From NCBI RefSeq assembly GCF_004359215.1, contig NC_090625.1, forward strand, positions 1,127,812-1,153,051: DNA of 25,240 nucleotides, in the 5' to 3' direction. Origin of the DNA: Bremia lactucae (lineage: Eukaryota > Oomycota > Peronosporomycetes > Peronosporales > Peronosporaceae). Both the position numbers and the translations under genes were made by a program. Under the pieces are notes generated by a model. The model was not told where the DNA came from. It searched no databases and worked only from the letters and a program-made list of their open reading frames with translations. Below are positions 8,645 through 18,879 of the stretch, one piece after another (within the stretch, counting starts at the first letter, position 1; each line of letters opens with the position of its first letter).

Positions 8645-10614
8645 TTATTGCTTGTGGGTCCATTGTCGCGTTAGCTTGGAGTAAAAATCCGGTCTGATTT
8701 TTTTCTGTTTCAAGGCAACATGAATTTGCCGCATGCATCTGTTGCACATAATATACGTCGATGTAGCTATATCTTTGGTAGCGCTACCAAGCCTTGTCAC
8801 TTCTTCAGGCAAATGCTCCTACCAACCAATATCAGACGTAACAATAAATGTCAGCTTTTGTCCGAGTCTTCACAATAGCTACTTACATCGCAATAGGATG
8901 TGACACAAAAGCGACAAGAATTCCGCGCAATAATTCCGCAGTCCTGGCAGCGATGACGCGGGCATACCCACGTTTTTCCATCTGGAACGCTGTAGCCCAA
9001 ACATTCTAAAGTTGCAAAGCTTTACTCAGCAAGATATAGTCACCTCAGTGCAATTAGAAAGCAACGCCCATCATACCCTCATGATATACCTTTGGACAGC
9101 GCGCAAAAGCATTATTTATTCCTTTCCAATCACACTCGATTACATTACCACCATCCTTGCAGCAAAAGCACACATCTTCCGATTCGCCGACGTCACGCTT
9201 CATCTCACGCTTAAATAGAAATTTGAAATATGTCACCGCGTAGTCGATAGGCTGCATTTCACGTGACAAATCCATTGAAATTTGTGATTCCGGTTCGACT
9301 TCATCCACTGATGCGTAGTCGTCAACCTCGCGGCGCCGCTTTTTCTTCTTCATTTTGAGCGGTGCTCTGATAGAGTTTTCTGAATCAGCGAAAGAATCGA
9401 CAAATTTAAATTTGGTCGAAAAGTCAGTATCTTTATCTGTTGAGCAATTCGGACACAGCCAATTCTTGATCCTCAACACCTCGTGCGACTGCGCTTTGCC
9501 GATCAGTTTTTCAACGCAAGGCAAGCAGTATACACGCGTACAAATTTTGTGAGCACATGCCTTAATGGACTTTAAAAGCAATGCTGCCGTCGGTTGGGCA
9601 CACAACCCGCAGTAACTATCCGTATTATTATTGCTATTCTTTGCACCCTGAGGAGTCTCAAAGCGCTTTTGCAACACACGCTGTAAGCACACTTTGCAGA
9701 GATGCACCTCGTTGCCCTTTCCATCCTTAACATTAGCAGCAAATAACTTCAATTAGCACAAACTTAATTCAAACGTATTGGCATTTGAGGTGCGCCTATA
9801 CCTTCAGCACAAAAGGATGCTTCGGGTGCTCTGGCCCGTCAGGAGGCCTCTGCGTACGACACAAGATACATAGCATTGTGTTTGCGGGTGAGACAAGCTT
9901 CACTTTTGGCTTCGCTTGAGACTTTGCGCACAACTTGTCCTGCTTATCGGTCTTAGTCGGCGCCGGCAGCTTTTGGTGCTGTGCTTTTCTAGTTGCTACC
10001 TTTAGCCGAATGCTTTCCTTTTGCCTTCGCGACTTATACTTCTGCTTAATCTCCATTTCCACTGAGCACTTAAGTAGTGCGTATTGCTGCATGCGTGTAA
10101 AAGCTTTAAAGGTACGTGCAAAGAGATCAAACTCAGTATCGGAGCGAAATTGGAAGCAGTAACAGATTTTATACGGCGACTGAGCACATATCGTGCTTTT
10201 TGAAGGTTGATGTTGAGAAAAATCTCCTAATGGCACAGCTGTCACCAGCGACGCAGTGTTCTCAAGGCTGGCGAAAGTTGTCTTCTCTTTCTTATCCATA
10301 GATGCAACCGCATATCTTTCCAAGGGCACACTGCCCACCGGATGGTTCTCAAAAGGCATGAGTGTGTGTGTGACACCCCAAATCACTGACCGCTCCTCAC
10401 TCTGCAGCAACACAGTGGCCAGCCGCGCCACTTGGAGTAGCTTGTGCGTCACAGAGTCAGCCACGACAACCTTTTGCTGGCTCCAGTTCGTCAGATTTGA
10501 AGAGCAACCAAACGTGCATGCTGGTAGTGTCAGACCAGCGTCGATCGCCACAACATGGAATCCCGTGGCACTCATCGCTTCGACATGCTTTAGCAACACT
10601 CCCCGGAATGCCAT
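8645..10614 (-). CDS. ADD/PHD-type zinc-finger protein (putative chromatin reader)
   Basis: Four exons: 10614-9802, 9746-9077, 9005-8887 and 8818-8645. The introns are 55, 71 and 68 bp and the joined frame gives 591 residues. Residues 1-190 match nothing I recognise. A Lys/Arg/Gln-rich stretch (about 195-250) precedes C-I-L-C. Then come C-K-V-C, an ADD-like imperfect PHD (C-G-L-C at 317-320, C-T-R-V-Y-C-L-P-C at 340-348, W-L-C-P-N-C to 372), a nuclear-localisation-type K-K-K-K-R-R-R (404-410), and a C-terminal PHD-like C5HCH module like those of NSD proteins (C-F-C-C at 464, C-P-K-V-Y-H at 488-493, V-C-P-R-H and C-x-x-C pairs after). ADD and PHD modules commonly read histone H3 tails, so a nuclear chromatin role is inferred. 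No SET or methyltransferase domain is present. Only the intron-spanning model restores the cysteine spacing. Confidence 0.8.
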
Positions 10615-10770
10615 TTACTTCGCCTCACAAAAGTAAGAAGCCATGTCATTTTTCATGAGGTACAAATAGTGACACGTTCACGAAATTACAAGAGCTTAAA
10701 CTGTGACAGGTGTCTCATTACATAAATATTATTTCCTTTGAGAGAAAACAAATAAAGAAGTACAAATTAT
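10615..10770. other. 5' flank of the zinc-finger gene
   Basis: About 155 bp between the zinc-finger ATG (minus strand) and the Mutator-like insertion. It should hold that gene's promoter. No clear initiator match was found. Confidence 0.4.
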
Positions 10771-10779
10771 CATCTTTTA

Positions 10780-11104
10780 GGGAAGCGTTATCCATCCACC
10801 ACCCAAACGTTAACCATCCACCCCAAATTAATTTTGATTGGCTGTAATCCACCCTTCTGATTGGCTACAATTAGAGGTAAGGTACAGAAAATTGTGCTTC
10901 TGATTGGTCAAAGAGAATGAACGCAACTGTAAGAGTTTCAACACCCAGATGACACTTACCTTCAAATTGCAACCTTCTCTGTTGCAACAACTATATCAAA
11001 ATGAACAATCTTGCTCCCCTCCACACAATTGCACATGCTTCTCTTGCTGAGGGTCAAGCTGTTGTAAAGGCCCATGCAACACCACAGGGATATGTCATTG
11101 TTGT
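10780..11104 (+). repeat. Left terminal inverted repeat of the MULE
   Basis: Pairs with 11336-11651. It carries three GATTGG (reverse CCAAT) boxes, at 10836, 10859 and 10902, mirrored in the right arm at 11523, 11566 and 11589. The internal end of the arm overlaps the start of the open frame at 11001. Confidence 0.8.
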
Positions 11105-11345
11105 CGAGCGTACCAAGAGGGTTGGCAACAGGAAGGAAGGCGATGTCAAGGTGGTATACTATCAGTGCTCACAATCAAACGCTCCTGTTGTGCACAGTGG
11201 CCCAGGCGAACGTATAGAGGCCAAGTCGGAGCAGTGGCTGCCCTTTCAGAGCCAACTTACGCAATCAAGAAACCAATGGCTTGTTAGAGTTTCCAACGTT
11301 GAACACGTACATTTGACCATTTTTGCACACATTTGGCAGCAATGA
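11001..11345 (+). CDS. Truncated FAR1/MULE-type zinc-finger N-terminal domain protein
   Basis: A 114-codon frame inside the MULE. It shows an E-G-Q-A-V-V-K-x-H-A segment, then V-V-E-R-T-K-R-V-G-N-R-K-E-G-D, then V-V-Y-Y-Q-C-S and E-H-V-H near residue 102. These resemble the FAR1/WRKY-GCM1-type DNA-binding domain at the N-terminus of MULE transposases (C...C...H-x-H). The middle, where another cysteine is expected, is altered, and the catalytic part is absent. The N-terminal quarter lies in the inverted repeat, so its mirror partly recurs in the right arm. Probably a decayed fragment; expression unknown. Confidence 0.5.
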   Translation: MNNLAPLHTIAHASLAEGQAVVKAHATPQGYVIVVERTKRVGNRKEGDVKVVYYQCSQSNAPVVHSGPGERIEAKSEQWLPFQSQLTQSRNQWLVRVSNVEHVHLTIFAHIWQQ

Positions 11346-11651
11346 CATATCCCTGTGATAGTGCATGGGCCTTTACAACAGCCTCAGCAAGAGAAGCATG
11401 AGCAGATGTGTTGGGAGGAGCAAGGGTGTTCATCTTGATACAGTTGTTGTAACAGGGAAGGTTGCAGTTTGAAGGTAAGTGTCATCTGGGTGTTGAAATT
11501 CTTACAGTTGCATTCTCTTTGACCAATCAGAAGCACAATTTTCTGTACCTCACCTCTAATTGTAGCCAATCAGAAATGTCGATTACAGCCAATCATTATT
11601 GATTGGGGGGTGGATGGTTAACGTTTGGGTGGTGGATGGATAACGCTTCCC
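11336..11651 (-). repeat. Right terminal inverted repeat of the MULE
   Basis: Reverse complement of the left arm with short indels, for example four bases missing relative to the left arm at the position of 10921-10924. It ends in CGCTTCCC at 11651. Confidence 0.8.
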
Positions 11652-11685
11652 CATCTTTATTACTTTTACCTTAATAGTTCCAATA

Positions 11686-13426
11686 CACTAGAGTCTCCGT
11701 TATTTAATATCATCTAATTTAATAAACTTCCTTATTTGAAAAAAAATTCGAGTATCATGTTGTGCTCAGGCCAAATATCAAAAAACTCCCTCAATTTGTA
11801 TTATTAAGGCCAGAATTTATTTTCGCCGTACATATATTAAACTACTGCCGGGGGACCACTTCAAAAATTTATTCAGAGTTTGCTGCTTTAGGGATTTTCG
11901 CTGAAGATTTCCCACCCTGATCCTGCATCTTCCGAACCATCTTTGAGAACTCCTCCCACGTCTCCTGCTGCAACCAGAAAGTCTTGAGCTCTGCAAGCAA
12001 CGATGCAGCAAGACGGGCGGTGCGCGACGCTATCGTCCTCAATGCTGTAGCGGCCACGTGTTGAATCCTGTAGATGAACGCTCTCGAGAATCTCTGCCTC
12101 TATCGGAGTGTAGCTCACATGCTCTTCGTCGGGATTGTTGAGCAGGAAGTCGATAGACATCGGGTTGCGATAAAGTTGTTGAACTTGCTTCTGGAGATCT
12201 GAAGCGACTGCCTGCAGGACGTCCACGTTGGCGTTTGCAGCGTTATCCATGTCGGAGGTCCGGAGTTTGCAATGCGTAAAGCAGTTGCGGATGCACTCAG
12301 ACTGCACATCCTGAATTCATACTGCATGCGCCAGCTGAATCGCCTCCAAGACGTTCATCTTCGCTGCGTCCGGCTAATTGTTCTCAAGGCGACCCAGGAG
12401 CTGGCGGTTGAAGCGCCAGTGGTTATTTTGAAATTGCGTATAATGCCAGCGTAGCAGGACTGAATCTTGCTGGTCGCATTGAGCGGCAAATACAACAGCG
12501 TTGTATTCTCTAGAATGACTCCGGCGACTGCCAGATCCTCATCCTTGATGTGCGCGGAGCAGTTGTCGAGGATGATGATGACCTTGCGACCGGCAACGTG
12601 TTTGTCGAAGGCTTCCAACACAGTTCAAACACGTTGCGAGTCATCCACGCGTTCTTGTTGGCGTGATAAGCAACGCCCAGGCTTCTGTGGTCCACGTTTT
12701 TGAAACAGCGTGGGTTGAAGAACTTTCCGATGACCCACAGCGGAAGCTTGTCGGATCCATCTGCGTTGCAGCAGATGGTCATCGTGATCCGCTCTTTGCT
12801 CTGCTTCTGACCCTTCAGCTGGTGTGTCGAAAGCAATGAATCGACCTGCAGTCGGTAGAACAGGCCGGTCTCATCCATGTTGTAGATATCGGCGGCGTTG
12901 TACTGGTCCAATTGAGCGCGGATTTCCGGCAGGCACGCCTCCAGTGCTTCGACGGCGACAGATCCGCTTTCGCCAAAGCGACAGTGCATGCAGATGCCGT
13001 GGCGATTTTTGAATTTGATACCAACCTATTGAGAGTGTAAGTGCATCCTCATCCTTGACGGTTGGATACAGCGTCTTCATGTACAGTGCCGCTTTTTCCT
13101 GGATCATGTGTCCGCTGATGTTGACAACACCCGGATACTTAATAATCCATCGAGCAAGAGCCGCCTCCACCAGCGGGTACCAAACCGCACGCTGTCGCTT
13201 GGAATGGAGGGCTGCATCGCTCTTGGCTGCAACCAACAGGTCTGCAGAACGCTTCAGGCCGTTGCTGATTGTCCCAATCCTCCAGCATCCACCGACACAG
13301 AGCCTCCCGGGTGAGGCCAGGACGTCTCTGCTTCTCCATGCAGATCGCCTTGCGGAGGATGTCTCTGAGGGTACAGTCATTGCGACCATGTTGAACGGGT
13401 CACGTTGAAAACGCGTTCTCTACAGC
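11686..13426 (-). mobile_element. Decayed pogo/Tigger-like (Tc1/mariner superfamily) DNA transposon
   Basis: A minus-strand transposase relic (next entry) lies next to an AT-rich left end. TA (11684-11685) followed by CACTAGAGTCTCCGTTATT could be the terminal repeat, with sub-terminal CTCC-TTATT-type repeats farther in. The right terminal repeat is missing: at about 13427 the sequence switches to a truncated gypsy LTR, so the right end was lost by deletion or insertion. Confidence 0.6.
11869..13408 (-). pseudogene. pogo/CENP-B-like DDE transposase, frameshifted and catalytically broken
   Basis: In order on the minus strand: a psq/CENP-B-type helix-turn-helix region (about 13050-13390), then the DDE_1 core with N-M-D-E-T-G (first Asp 12873-12875), D-N-C-S-A-H (second Asp 12565-12567), and the third motif ending A-G-I-I-R-N-F-K. 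There the expected third Asp is Tyr (codon 12451-12453, GAC to TAC). A family-typical C-terminus runs to the stop at 11869. Frame changes fall near 13270, 13000, 12625 and 12060, with an in-frame TGA near 12320. The enzyme would cut and paste its own element, but this copy is dead. Confidence 0.85.
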
Positions 13427-13791
13427 ATTACCAAATATGGTAATATTGACGCAATTAGACATTAGTTCTATCGATTGGTTAATATCAACCCCGCCAATCG
13501 TTGCAAGACACGATTAGGCATCGCGCAAGGAGGCGCATTGCATACTCATTAATTAATATATTGAAGCCGGTAGATAGAAGATCGTTGTGAAAAAATAAGA
13601 TATTAATGCAGTTTTGCTATTTCCTATTATAAAGTCATAGAATTTACCTTATGTTGCTAAGACTTCCTAGCTACTTAGAACCTTCCTCTGCACGTCGTGT
13701 ACGTGAAGTAGTCGAGGCGCCCAACCTTCACTGTAATCAGTGTAGGTTGAGTAGTACTGTTGTCAGTACTACCAAAGGGTGCCCCGTTACA
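13427..13791 (+). repeat. Truncated gypsy LTR, opposite in orientation to the two large LTRs
   Basis: The reverse complement of this segment matches the LTRs at 14491-15011 and 22751-23266, from the TGTAACGGGG end inward to the conserved AATTTGGTAATATTGACGC-like stretch. The far end is missing at the junction with the pogo relic. It contains perfect 9-bp hairpin arms (13751-13759 with 13764-13772). No internal region of matching orientation follows. Confidence 0.75.
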
Positions 13792-13800
13792 CATTAGAAG

Positions 13801-14479
13801 TGTAGACATAATAGGCTTTAAAAGACAAAGCCCACTCGCTTGTCAATTAAAATGGACAAAGGTCCATGTTGCTTGCAGCCCTGTGGAGGCACTCCGAGGA
13901 GGACGCAGGTGATGTAGATACCGTATACCAGACTCGATTTTTTTGTCATGGCAAGGCGTGACAAAAAATCGTGAGTTGTCGGCATACGATAAGTGTAGGC
14001 GGGTGCTTCTAAAAAACGGCCTCGCACTACAAGCACAGCCCTTTAAGCACGGCGAGGAAGCGGTACGACCGTCTTCTCTCACGTGTGGTGGGGTAGCTGG
14101 TGGGCGCCTCAAGCGACCTCACATAGCGAACATGTACAGTGGAACAAGTGTCACCACGGAAGCGGTTACCCGTCTTCACGTGCGCACTTGTTATCTAAGA
14201 AGTAATTTTAAGACTGATTGTTTTTAATAGAATTGAATATAGAAACTTTTTAACCAATGACTAGATGACATCTCTGTAGATGTGCAACCCTACGTGGCGA
14301 GCGTATTGTTCCGAATACCTCTGCTCGCGGATGATGCTGGACGTCATCCATTTTGATGTGAATGTACATCACATAGGTCACTATGTGATCCGCACCCAGT
14401 GGCAGCTCATATTTCTACAAATGAAGTACGGAAAGTGTACTTAACGGGTGTGTAGCATTACGCACTTTAGCCCGTTACA
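13801..14479 (-). repeat. LTR-like segment of another gypsy family (tentative)
   Basis: The 679-bp segment begins TGTAGA and ends CCCGTTACA, so it has TG...CA-type ends, and lies between two LTR pieces. It has no coding motif but several hairpins, for example at 13932-13969 and 14367-14388. No target duplication or second copy is visible, so the call rests on ends and context only. Confidence 0.3.
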
Positions 14480-14490
14480 TTTCGAATTTA

Positions 14491-15011
14491 TGTAACGGGG
14501 CACCTTTTCGCTTGAACTGATAACAGTACTTACCAGCCTTCGCTAATAACAGTACTTGCCAACCTTCACTGATAATAGTGAAGGTGAGATACCTCGATTG
14601 CTTCCCGTACACTGACGTGCAGAGAAAGGTTATAAGTAGCTACTAAGCTACTCTGGGTCGATACTATGGCTTTAGTATAGAGAAAAAGCAAAATTGTATT
14701 AACTTTAACACCCTTCGTAACGACCTTATATCTACTTACTAAATGTATTATTAATAAACTATATATAGCGCCTCCTTGCACACCGCCCAATCATGTCTTG
14801 TAACCATTGGCGGGGTTGATTTAGAAATAAATCCATTAACTAGCAGAACTGTTGTCTTGTTGCCTCAATATAACCAAATTTGTTAGTAGTGGAACTATCA
14901 AGTCAAAATTAATAAAGGATAGGAGTTTTGTATTTTTATATTTCATTTCTTTTTGATGAAAATAAAATCTTTTATTCCTTTTAAAAAAACAAAAAATTAT
15001 ACCCCATTACA
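14491..15011 (-). repeat. 3' LTR of a minus-strand gypsy element
   Basis: A 521-bp segment that starts TGTAACGGGG and ends CCCCATTACA in plus-strand view. A purine tract (minus strand) abuts it at 15012. It aligns along its length with 22751-23266 but is clearly diverged (roughly a fifth to a quarter of positions by eye in the regions I compared). The two LTRs are therefore either very old or from two elements. Confidence 0.8.
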
Positions 15012-15020
15012 TCCCCCCTA
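15012..15020 (-). promoter_or_regulatory. Polypurine tract of the gypsy element
   Basis: Minus-strand TAGGGGGGA directly abuts the 3' LTR, the position and composition of the plus-strand DNA primer site in LTR retrotransposons. It fixes the LTR edge at 15011 and the element's orientation. Confidence 0.7.
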
Positions 15021-15659
15021 ACCAACAGTCACTATAGTGACAGAGAATACTAATGTGTGTCTCTCTGAAAATTAGCCCTTGTTGGTGTTATTTTAAATTC
15101 AGCTTTTTGCTTGCGCATGATATCGACACCCGTGCGCGTAGCCTGTGAGGCCGCAAAGCTGGCAGCTACACGACTAAGTGTAGCTGCTAGTGATGCAAAT
15201 GTTTCTGTCGACCTCATGCGTCTACTGTAGGGAGCTCGTCTCCTCGTACTCCAATTGGAAGTGACTGGTACGTGTCGGCGTCATCACCCGACATAGTGAC
15301 AACTGTCAAGGCCTCCGGATCACCCAAAGCCGCGTCCGTCAATCTAAGGAATCTGACGTGACAAGCAAGAAGTAATGGTGACGCCATTTAAGTCGTCAAA
15401 TCCTTTTGGTGTGGGGTCATCTTTTGATGATTTGGATCACATCCTCCGGTATTTATGAAAGGACGTTGACCATGAAAGTTCCCGTCGTCGCAAGTTAGCG
15501 CCAACGGTCGACAATGAATGTCGCGAACAGTTGCAAAACCGTGCGCAAGTTGCGGTCGATCAACTGTCGAACGAACGGACGCATCGTTCCTTTGAGACGA
15601 GCTGGTGACAGCTCGTCAAGAGATTTCATCTGTGAAGGAGGAGTAAGACCTCTCATCAG

Positions 15660-15950
15660 CTTTTGACTTGGGACCATCAGTCTTTAGCGGATGTCATGGA
15701 CCGTTTCGGTGTAACTCGGAACCGGAGGAATTCTCATACTGGTGGTACGGGCGGAAGATGCGTACGCATCCTACGAGACAGCTCGATCGTTACGCATTGT
15801 CCTGGCGGTGCAGTACACGGAACGGGCCGATATACGTGGGTGGTAATTTTATCACTGCCCACATTCGTCGCTACATGGTTAGGATTACCGTAGACACTAG
15901 ATCGTTAGCCTTAAAAAGGAAAGTTTGCTAGTTTATTTCTGTCTGCCCAT
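15660..15950 (-). pseudogene. Gypsy integrase C-terminal/SH3-chromo linker remnant, copy A
   Basis: Short minus-strand pieces match the post-integrase domain of chromoviral-type gypsy elements: I-G-P-F-R-V-L-H, then T-I-E-L-S-R-R-M-R-T-H in another frame, then P-Y-H-Q-Y-E with S-S-G-S-E. At least two frame changes and a small deletion are present. In live elements this part helps choose the insertion site. The homologous block at 17550-17800 is equally damaged. Confidence 0.6.
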
Positions 15951-16022
15951 CGCATCAGCTTTGGAATTCTGCACGAAACGGACCACTGCTTCTCGTTACG
16001 GACATTGCTTCTCGAATTCCTG

Positions 16023-16525
16023 CTAGTTGGATTTCGTTTTTGTTTTGAGTGCGCCCGGTGCGCACTGCGGAGATGTTACTCTCCTCTTTAGTGAGAGCAG
16101 TATTGTTCTCACTGATATTGTTGTGTTCAACACCGACTGCCAAAACTCTGCCATGAATCTGGGGTCTCGATCTGAGACTAGTTCACGGGGTAACCCATGG
16201 AGTCCAAATATCGTGTCAACAAAGACACGAGGACAGCCTTTGGCTGTGGTCGACTTCAGAAGTGCAGCAAGATGTACCATCTTGCTGAAACGATCAACAA
16301 ACACAAGAACACCAGTATTCCTGTGTGTGATCTCGATTGATTTGAAGTCTATTGGTACCGACTGCCAACACTTTGCCGTAATAGGCATAGTTTGTAACGG
16401 AGCACGAGATGTAGCACTAGGTCTCACTCGTTAACATACCTCGCAAGCACGAATGTACTTGCAGACGAATTGATATTGGCGTGGCCAGTTGAAATCGTGG
16501 CTTATTGTATGAAAGTTTTCTAAAC
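16023..16525 (-). pseudogene. Gypsy integrase fragment, copy A
   Basis: The HHCC part (W-P-R-Q-Y, then C-x-x-C) is followed by a stop codon at about 16434, then the catalytic core with Asp in C-W-Q-S-V-P-I-D and Asp in V-S-D-R-D-P-R-F. The sequence then jumps to the C-terminal linker, skipping the stretch with the catalytic Glu that copy B (18180-18735) still has. Integrase joins element cDNA to the chromosome; this copy cannot. Confidence 0.75.
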
Positions 16526-17539
16526 GGAATGTCTTGTGGTTTGCTCCAACCTAACTCGTTGGTCTGGTTTGACCCGATCGGTACTATATTCCGTTGTTCG
16601 ACTCAGCCAGGCTTCACAAGCCTGGTGATGACGAAACAAAATACTTCTTCGATGCCTTTTTACGGCATCGGTGGTACACTTTTAAGCGGGCAAAGAATGT
16701 CACTCATTTGCTCCAAACTTGGGAAGCATTGCGCAAAGCATAGGTTGCGAGGCCTGGCTTGACAAACTGGATGCTTTCCGTGACCGTAGTCGGTACACTC
16801 TACAAGCTGCACTGATTGTCTTGAGAGGCAGGGATACCTTGCCTCTCGTGGGGGACCCACGCCCATGCTGTTTTAAGGTTGCCGGTCACGCCCATAAGCA
16901 GGCATACTCTCGTAAAGAACCTCATTGGAGGACGCTCATCTCTTGTGAGATGCGCAAAGGGATTGAGAGATCTGTCGGTTTGTTCGCCAGTTGATCAGTC
17001 GCAAATTGCGCACAGTTTATGACTGGTCACGGAAAACATTATCGACCGTCACCGCTAACTCGAGGCGACGAGATCGCTTGATTAAGGGCCTCCCTTAATT
17101 AATAGAGGGTGTGATCCAAATCACGATGTTGGTTCGGGGTCGTCGAACGAGGCGAACCCTATCTTCCCTCACGTCCACATCCGTGACGGATTCAGGTGAT
17201 GAGAAGTGTGTTCTTGTTGAAACCTTCTCGACCACCGTGAGGTGAAAGGTCGAACGAGCTATCTCGTTCGTTGGCGAGGGTATTTACCCTCGCATGATAG
17301 TTTGGAACCTCGGTTCCCAATTGATGATGGACGTTCCGGTTTCTCGTTCGACAGTACGATGAGACCCATCCTCCTCGACAGAGGGTCCATCAGAGAATAA
17401 GCGCATCCCGCACCCGTAAAAGAATTGGAGGTAGTCCCTTCGAAACGAGCTGGTGACCGCTAGTCAAAAGATCTAATCCTTGTAGGATATAGTGGATCAT
17501 CTGGTTCGTGAGAGCCAGACTCTGTCCCGAGACTATCAT

Positions 17540-17830
17540 GCTTTAGCTCGGGACACAATTAGGCTTTGGCGGACGCCTTAGACCGTTCAGGGGTGACCCG
17601 GAAATCAAAAGAGTCCTCGTACTGATGGTACGGGGGAAGTCGTCCGACATTAACGTGGAATGCGCACGCATCCCACGAGGCAGCTCTTTTGCCTTGGCGA
17701 TGAAACACACGAAACGGGTCGATATACCTGGGCAGTGTTTATTACTGCCTACATTCGTCACTACGTGTTTGGTATAGTTACCGTAGACAGTAGGACTAGG
17801 TCGTTAGTTATAAATGAAAGTATGAATCTT
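17540..17830 (-). pseudogene. Gypsy integrase C-terminal/chromo linker remnant, copy B
   Basis: Homologous to 15660-15950. The plus-strand views of both contain the shared stretch that begins ATGCGCACGCATCC here and ATGCGTACGCATCC there. Frameshifted and without a complete chromodomain. Confidence 0.55.
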
Positions 17831-18179
17831 CCATTTTTGTCAGAGTTCCGTTTCTGTCGGTCCACCGCATTAGCGATGGAATCCTGTACGAAAAGGAAAA
17901 CTGCCTCTGTAGCCAACAGGGAATACTTGCTGACTCGGTTTTATTTTGTTTTCAGTGCGACCGGCTCGCACTACGGAGATATCAACTCTTTAATGTTAGA
18001 GTATTATCATTATCATTAATAGTATTGTTTTCGATGCTAAGTCATTCAGCATCGTTGTCTGCTTCAATGTTAATTAACACAACCCTGGTGTCCTTCGCAT
18101 TAACCGTAGGGCCGATGCGTGATGAGCAAGAGCTAGAAAGTTCTTTGCTCGAGCGAGTCCCTCCCCCTTAATTAGAGTC

Positions 18180-18735
18180 ACTCTTAAACAAGGTGGGTAT
18201 ACGAGGGTGGCATAAGATTCACGAGAACTGGTGTATGCTTTGAAGAAGCATGCACTGAATTGTTGATGTCAAATTCTACTATCGGCAAGAAATCGCTCCA
18301 ACTCTTAAGATAGTGGACGTATCCGCGAAGTATCTCTTCTAGAATACGGTTTGCCCCCTCCGTCTAACCATCTGTTTCAGGATGATCAGAAGTTGACGTT
18401 TTCAACTATGTTTAAGTGATTTGAACAGTGTTTGCCAAAATTTCACCGTGAATCTAAGGTCTCGATTTGAGACCAGTTCACGGGGTAACCCATGGAGTCC
18501 AAATATCGTGTCAATAAAGACACGATCACAACCTTTGGTTGTGATCGACTCCGGGACGGCAGCAAGATTAACCATCTTGCTAAAACGATCAACAAAAGCA
18601 AGATTAACATTATTCTTGTGGGTGTCTTCGGGGAATCCGAAGACGAAGTCCATAGATACGGACTGCCAACACTCTGCTGAAACAGGCAGAGGTTGTAACG
18701 GAGCTGACGACTCGAGGTGTGTAACCAGCAATGGC
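18180..18735 (-). pseudogene. Gypsy integrase core, copy B
   Basis: Asp in C-W-Q-S-V-S-M-D, Asp in V-S-N-R-D-L-R-F, and farther on an S-D-H-P-E-T-D-G segment followed by a stop and T-E, the region that carries the catalytic Glu. All three DDE positions are therefore present, but on broken frames (a shift near 18410 and a stop near 18357). The stretch N-S-V-H-A-S near 18255 is a usual family landmark. Confidence 0.75.
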
Positions 18736-18879
18736 TGTTTAATACAACAAACTATTGCGTGTTGTTTATCGATCTGTCGAAGATCGATACAATTTCGACA
18801 ATCCTTTTAAGGATGATTGGGATTGATTTCTAAGGTAATCCATCAACCCTTCAAGAGCCTTATCTTCTTAAAAAGTCTT

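Larger units (their letters stand above)
10771..11660. mobile_element. Non-autonomous Mutator-like element (MULE) with long terminal inverted repeats
   Basis: The element proper is 10780-11651 (872 bp). Its ends are GGGAAGCG and CGCTTCCC, and the arms pair over about 320 bp (10780-11104 with 11336-11651) with a few small indels. Flanking CATCTTTTA (10771-10779) and CATCTTTAT (11652-11660) look like a slightly decayed 9-bp target duplication, the size expected for Mutator. The interior encodes a short FAR1-type zinc-finger N-terminus and no DDE transposase, so it would need a helper in trans. It sits about 165 bp upstream of the zinc-finger gene start. Confidence 0.75.
15021..17100 (-). mobile_element. 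3' part of a gypsy element (integrase and chromodomain end)
   Basis: Minus-strand order: a poorly recognisable block at about 16530-17100, the zinc-binding HHCC part of integrase (16440-16525), the integrase core (16150-16440), a chromodomain-linker remnant (15660-15950), then a tail to the polypurine tract. Gag, protease and RT are missing from this unit. It is a second, diverged version of the block at 17.4-18.8 kb. The stretch 15021-15480 holds no motif I recognise, and 16530-17100 is open in several short frames but unassigned. Confidence 0.65.

Noticed and set aside
9796..10614. A separate 272-residue gene distinct from the 9054-9752 frame
   Set aside because: A 55-bp intron joins them in frame, and the zinc-binding cysteine pairs continue across the junction.
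17108..17123. A GTGATCCAAATCA match to the reverse strand near 15440, suggesting an inversion
   Set aside because: The match is only about 13-15 bases and the flanks do not align, so chance or hairpin similarity is enough.
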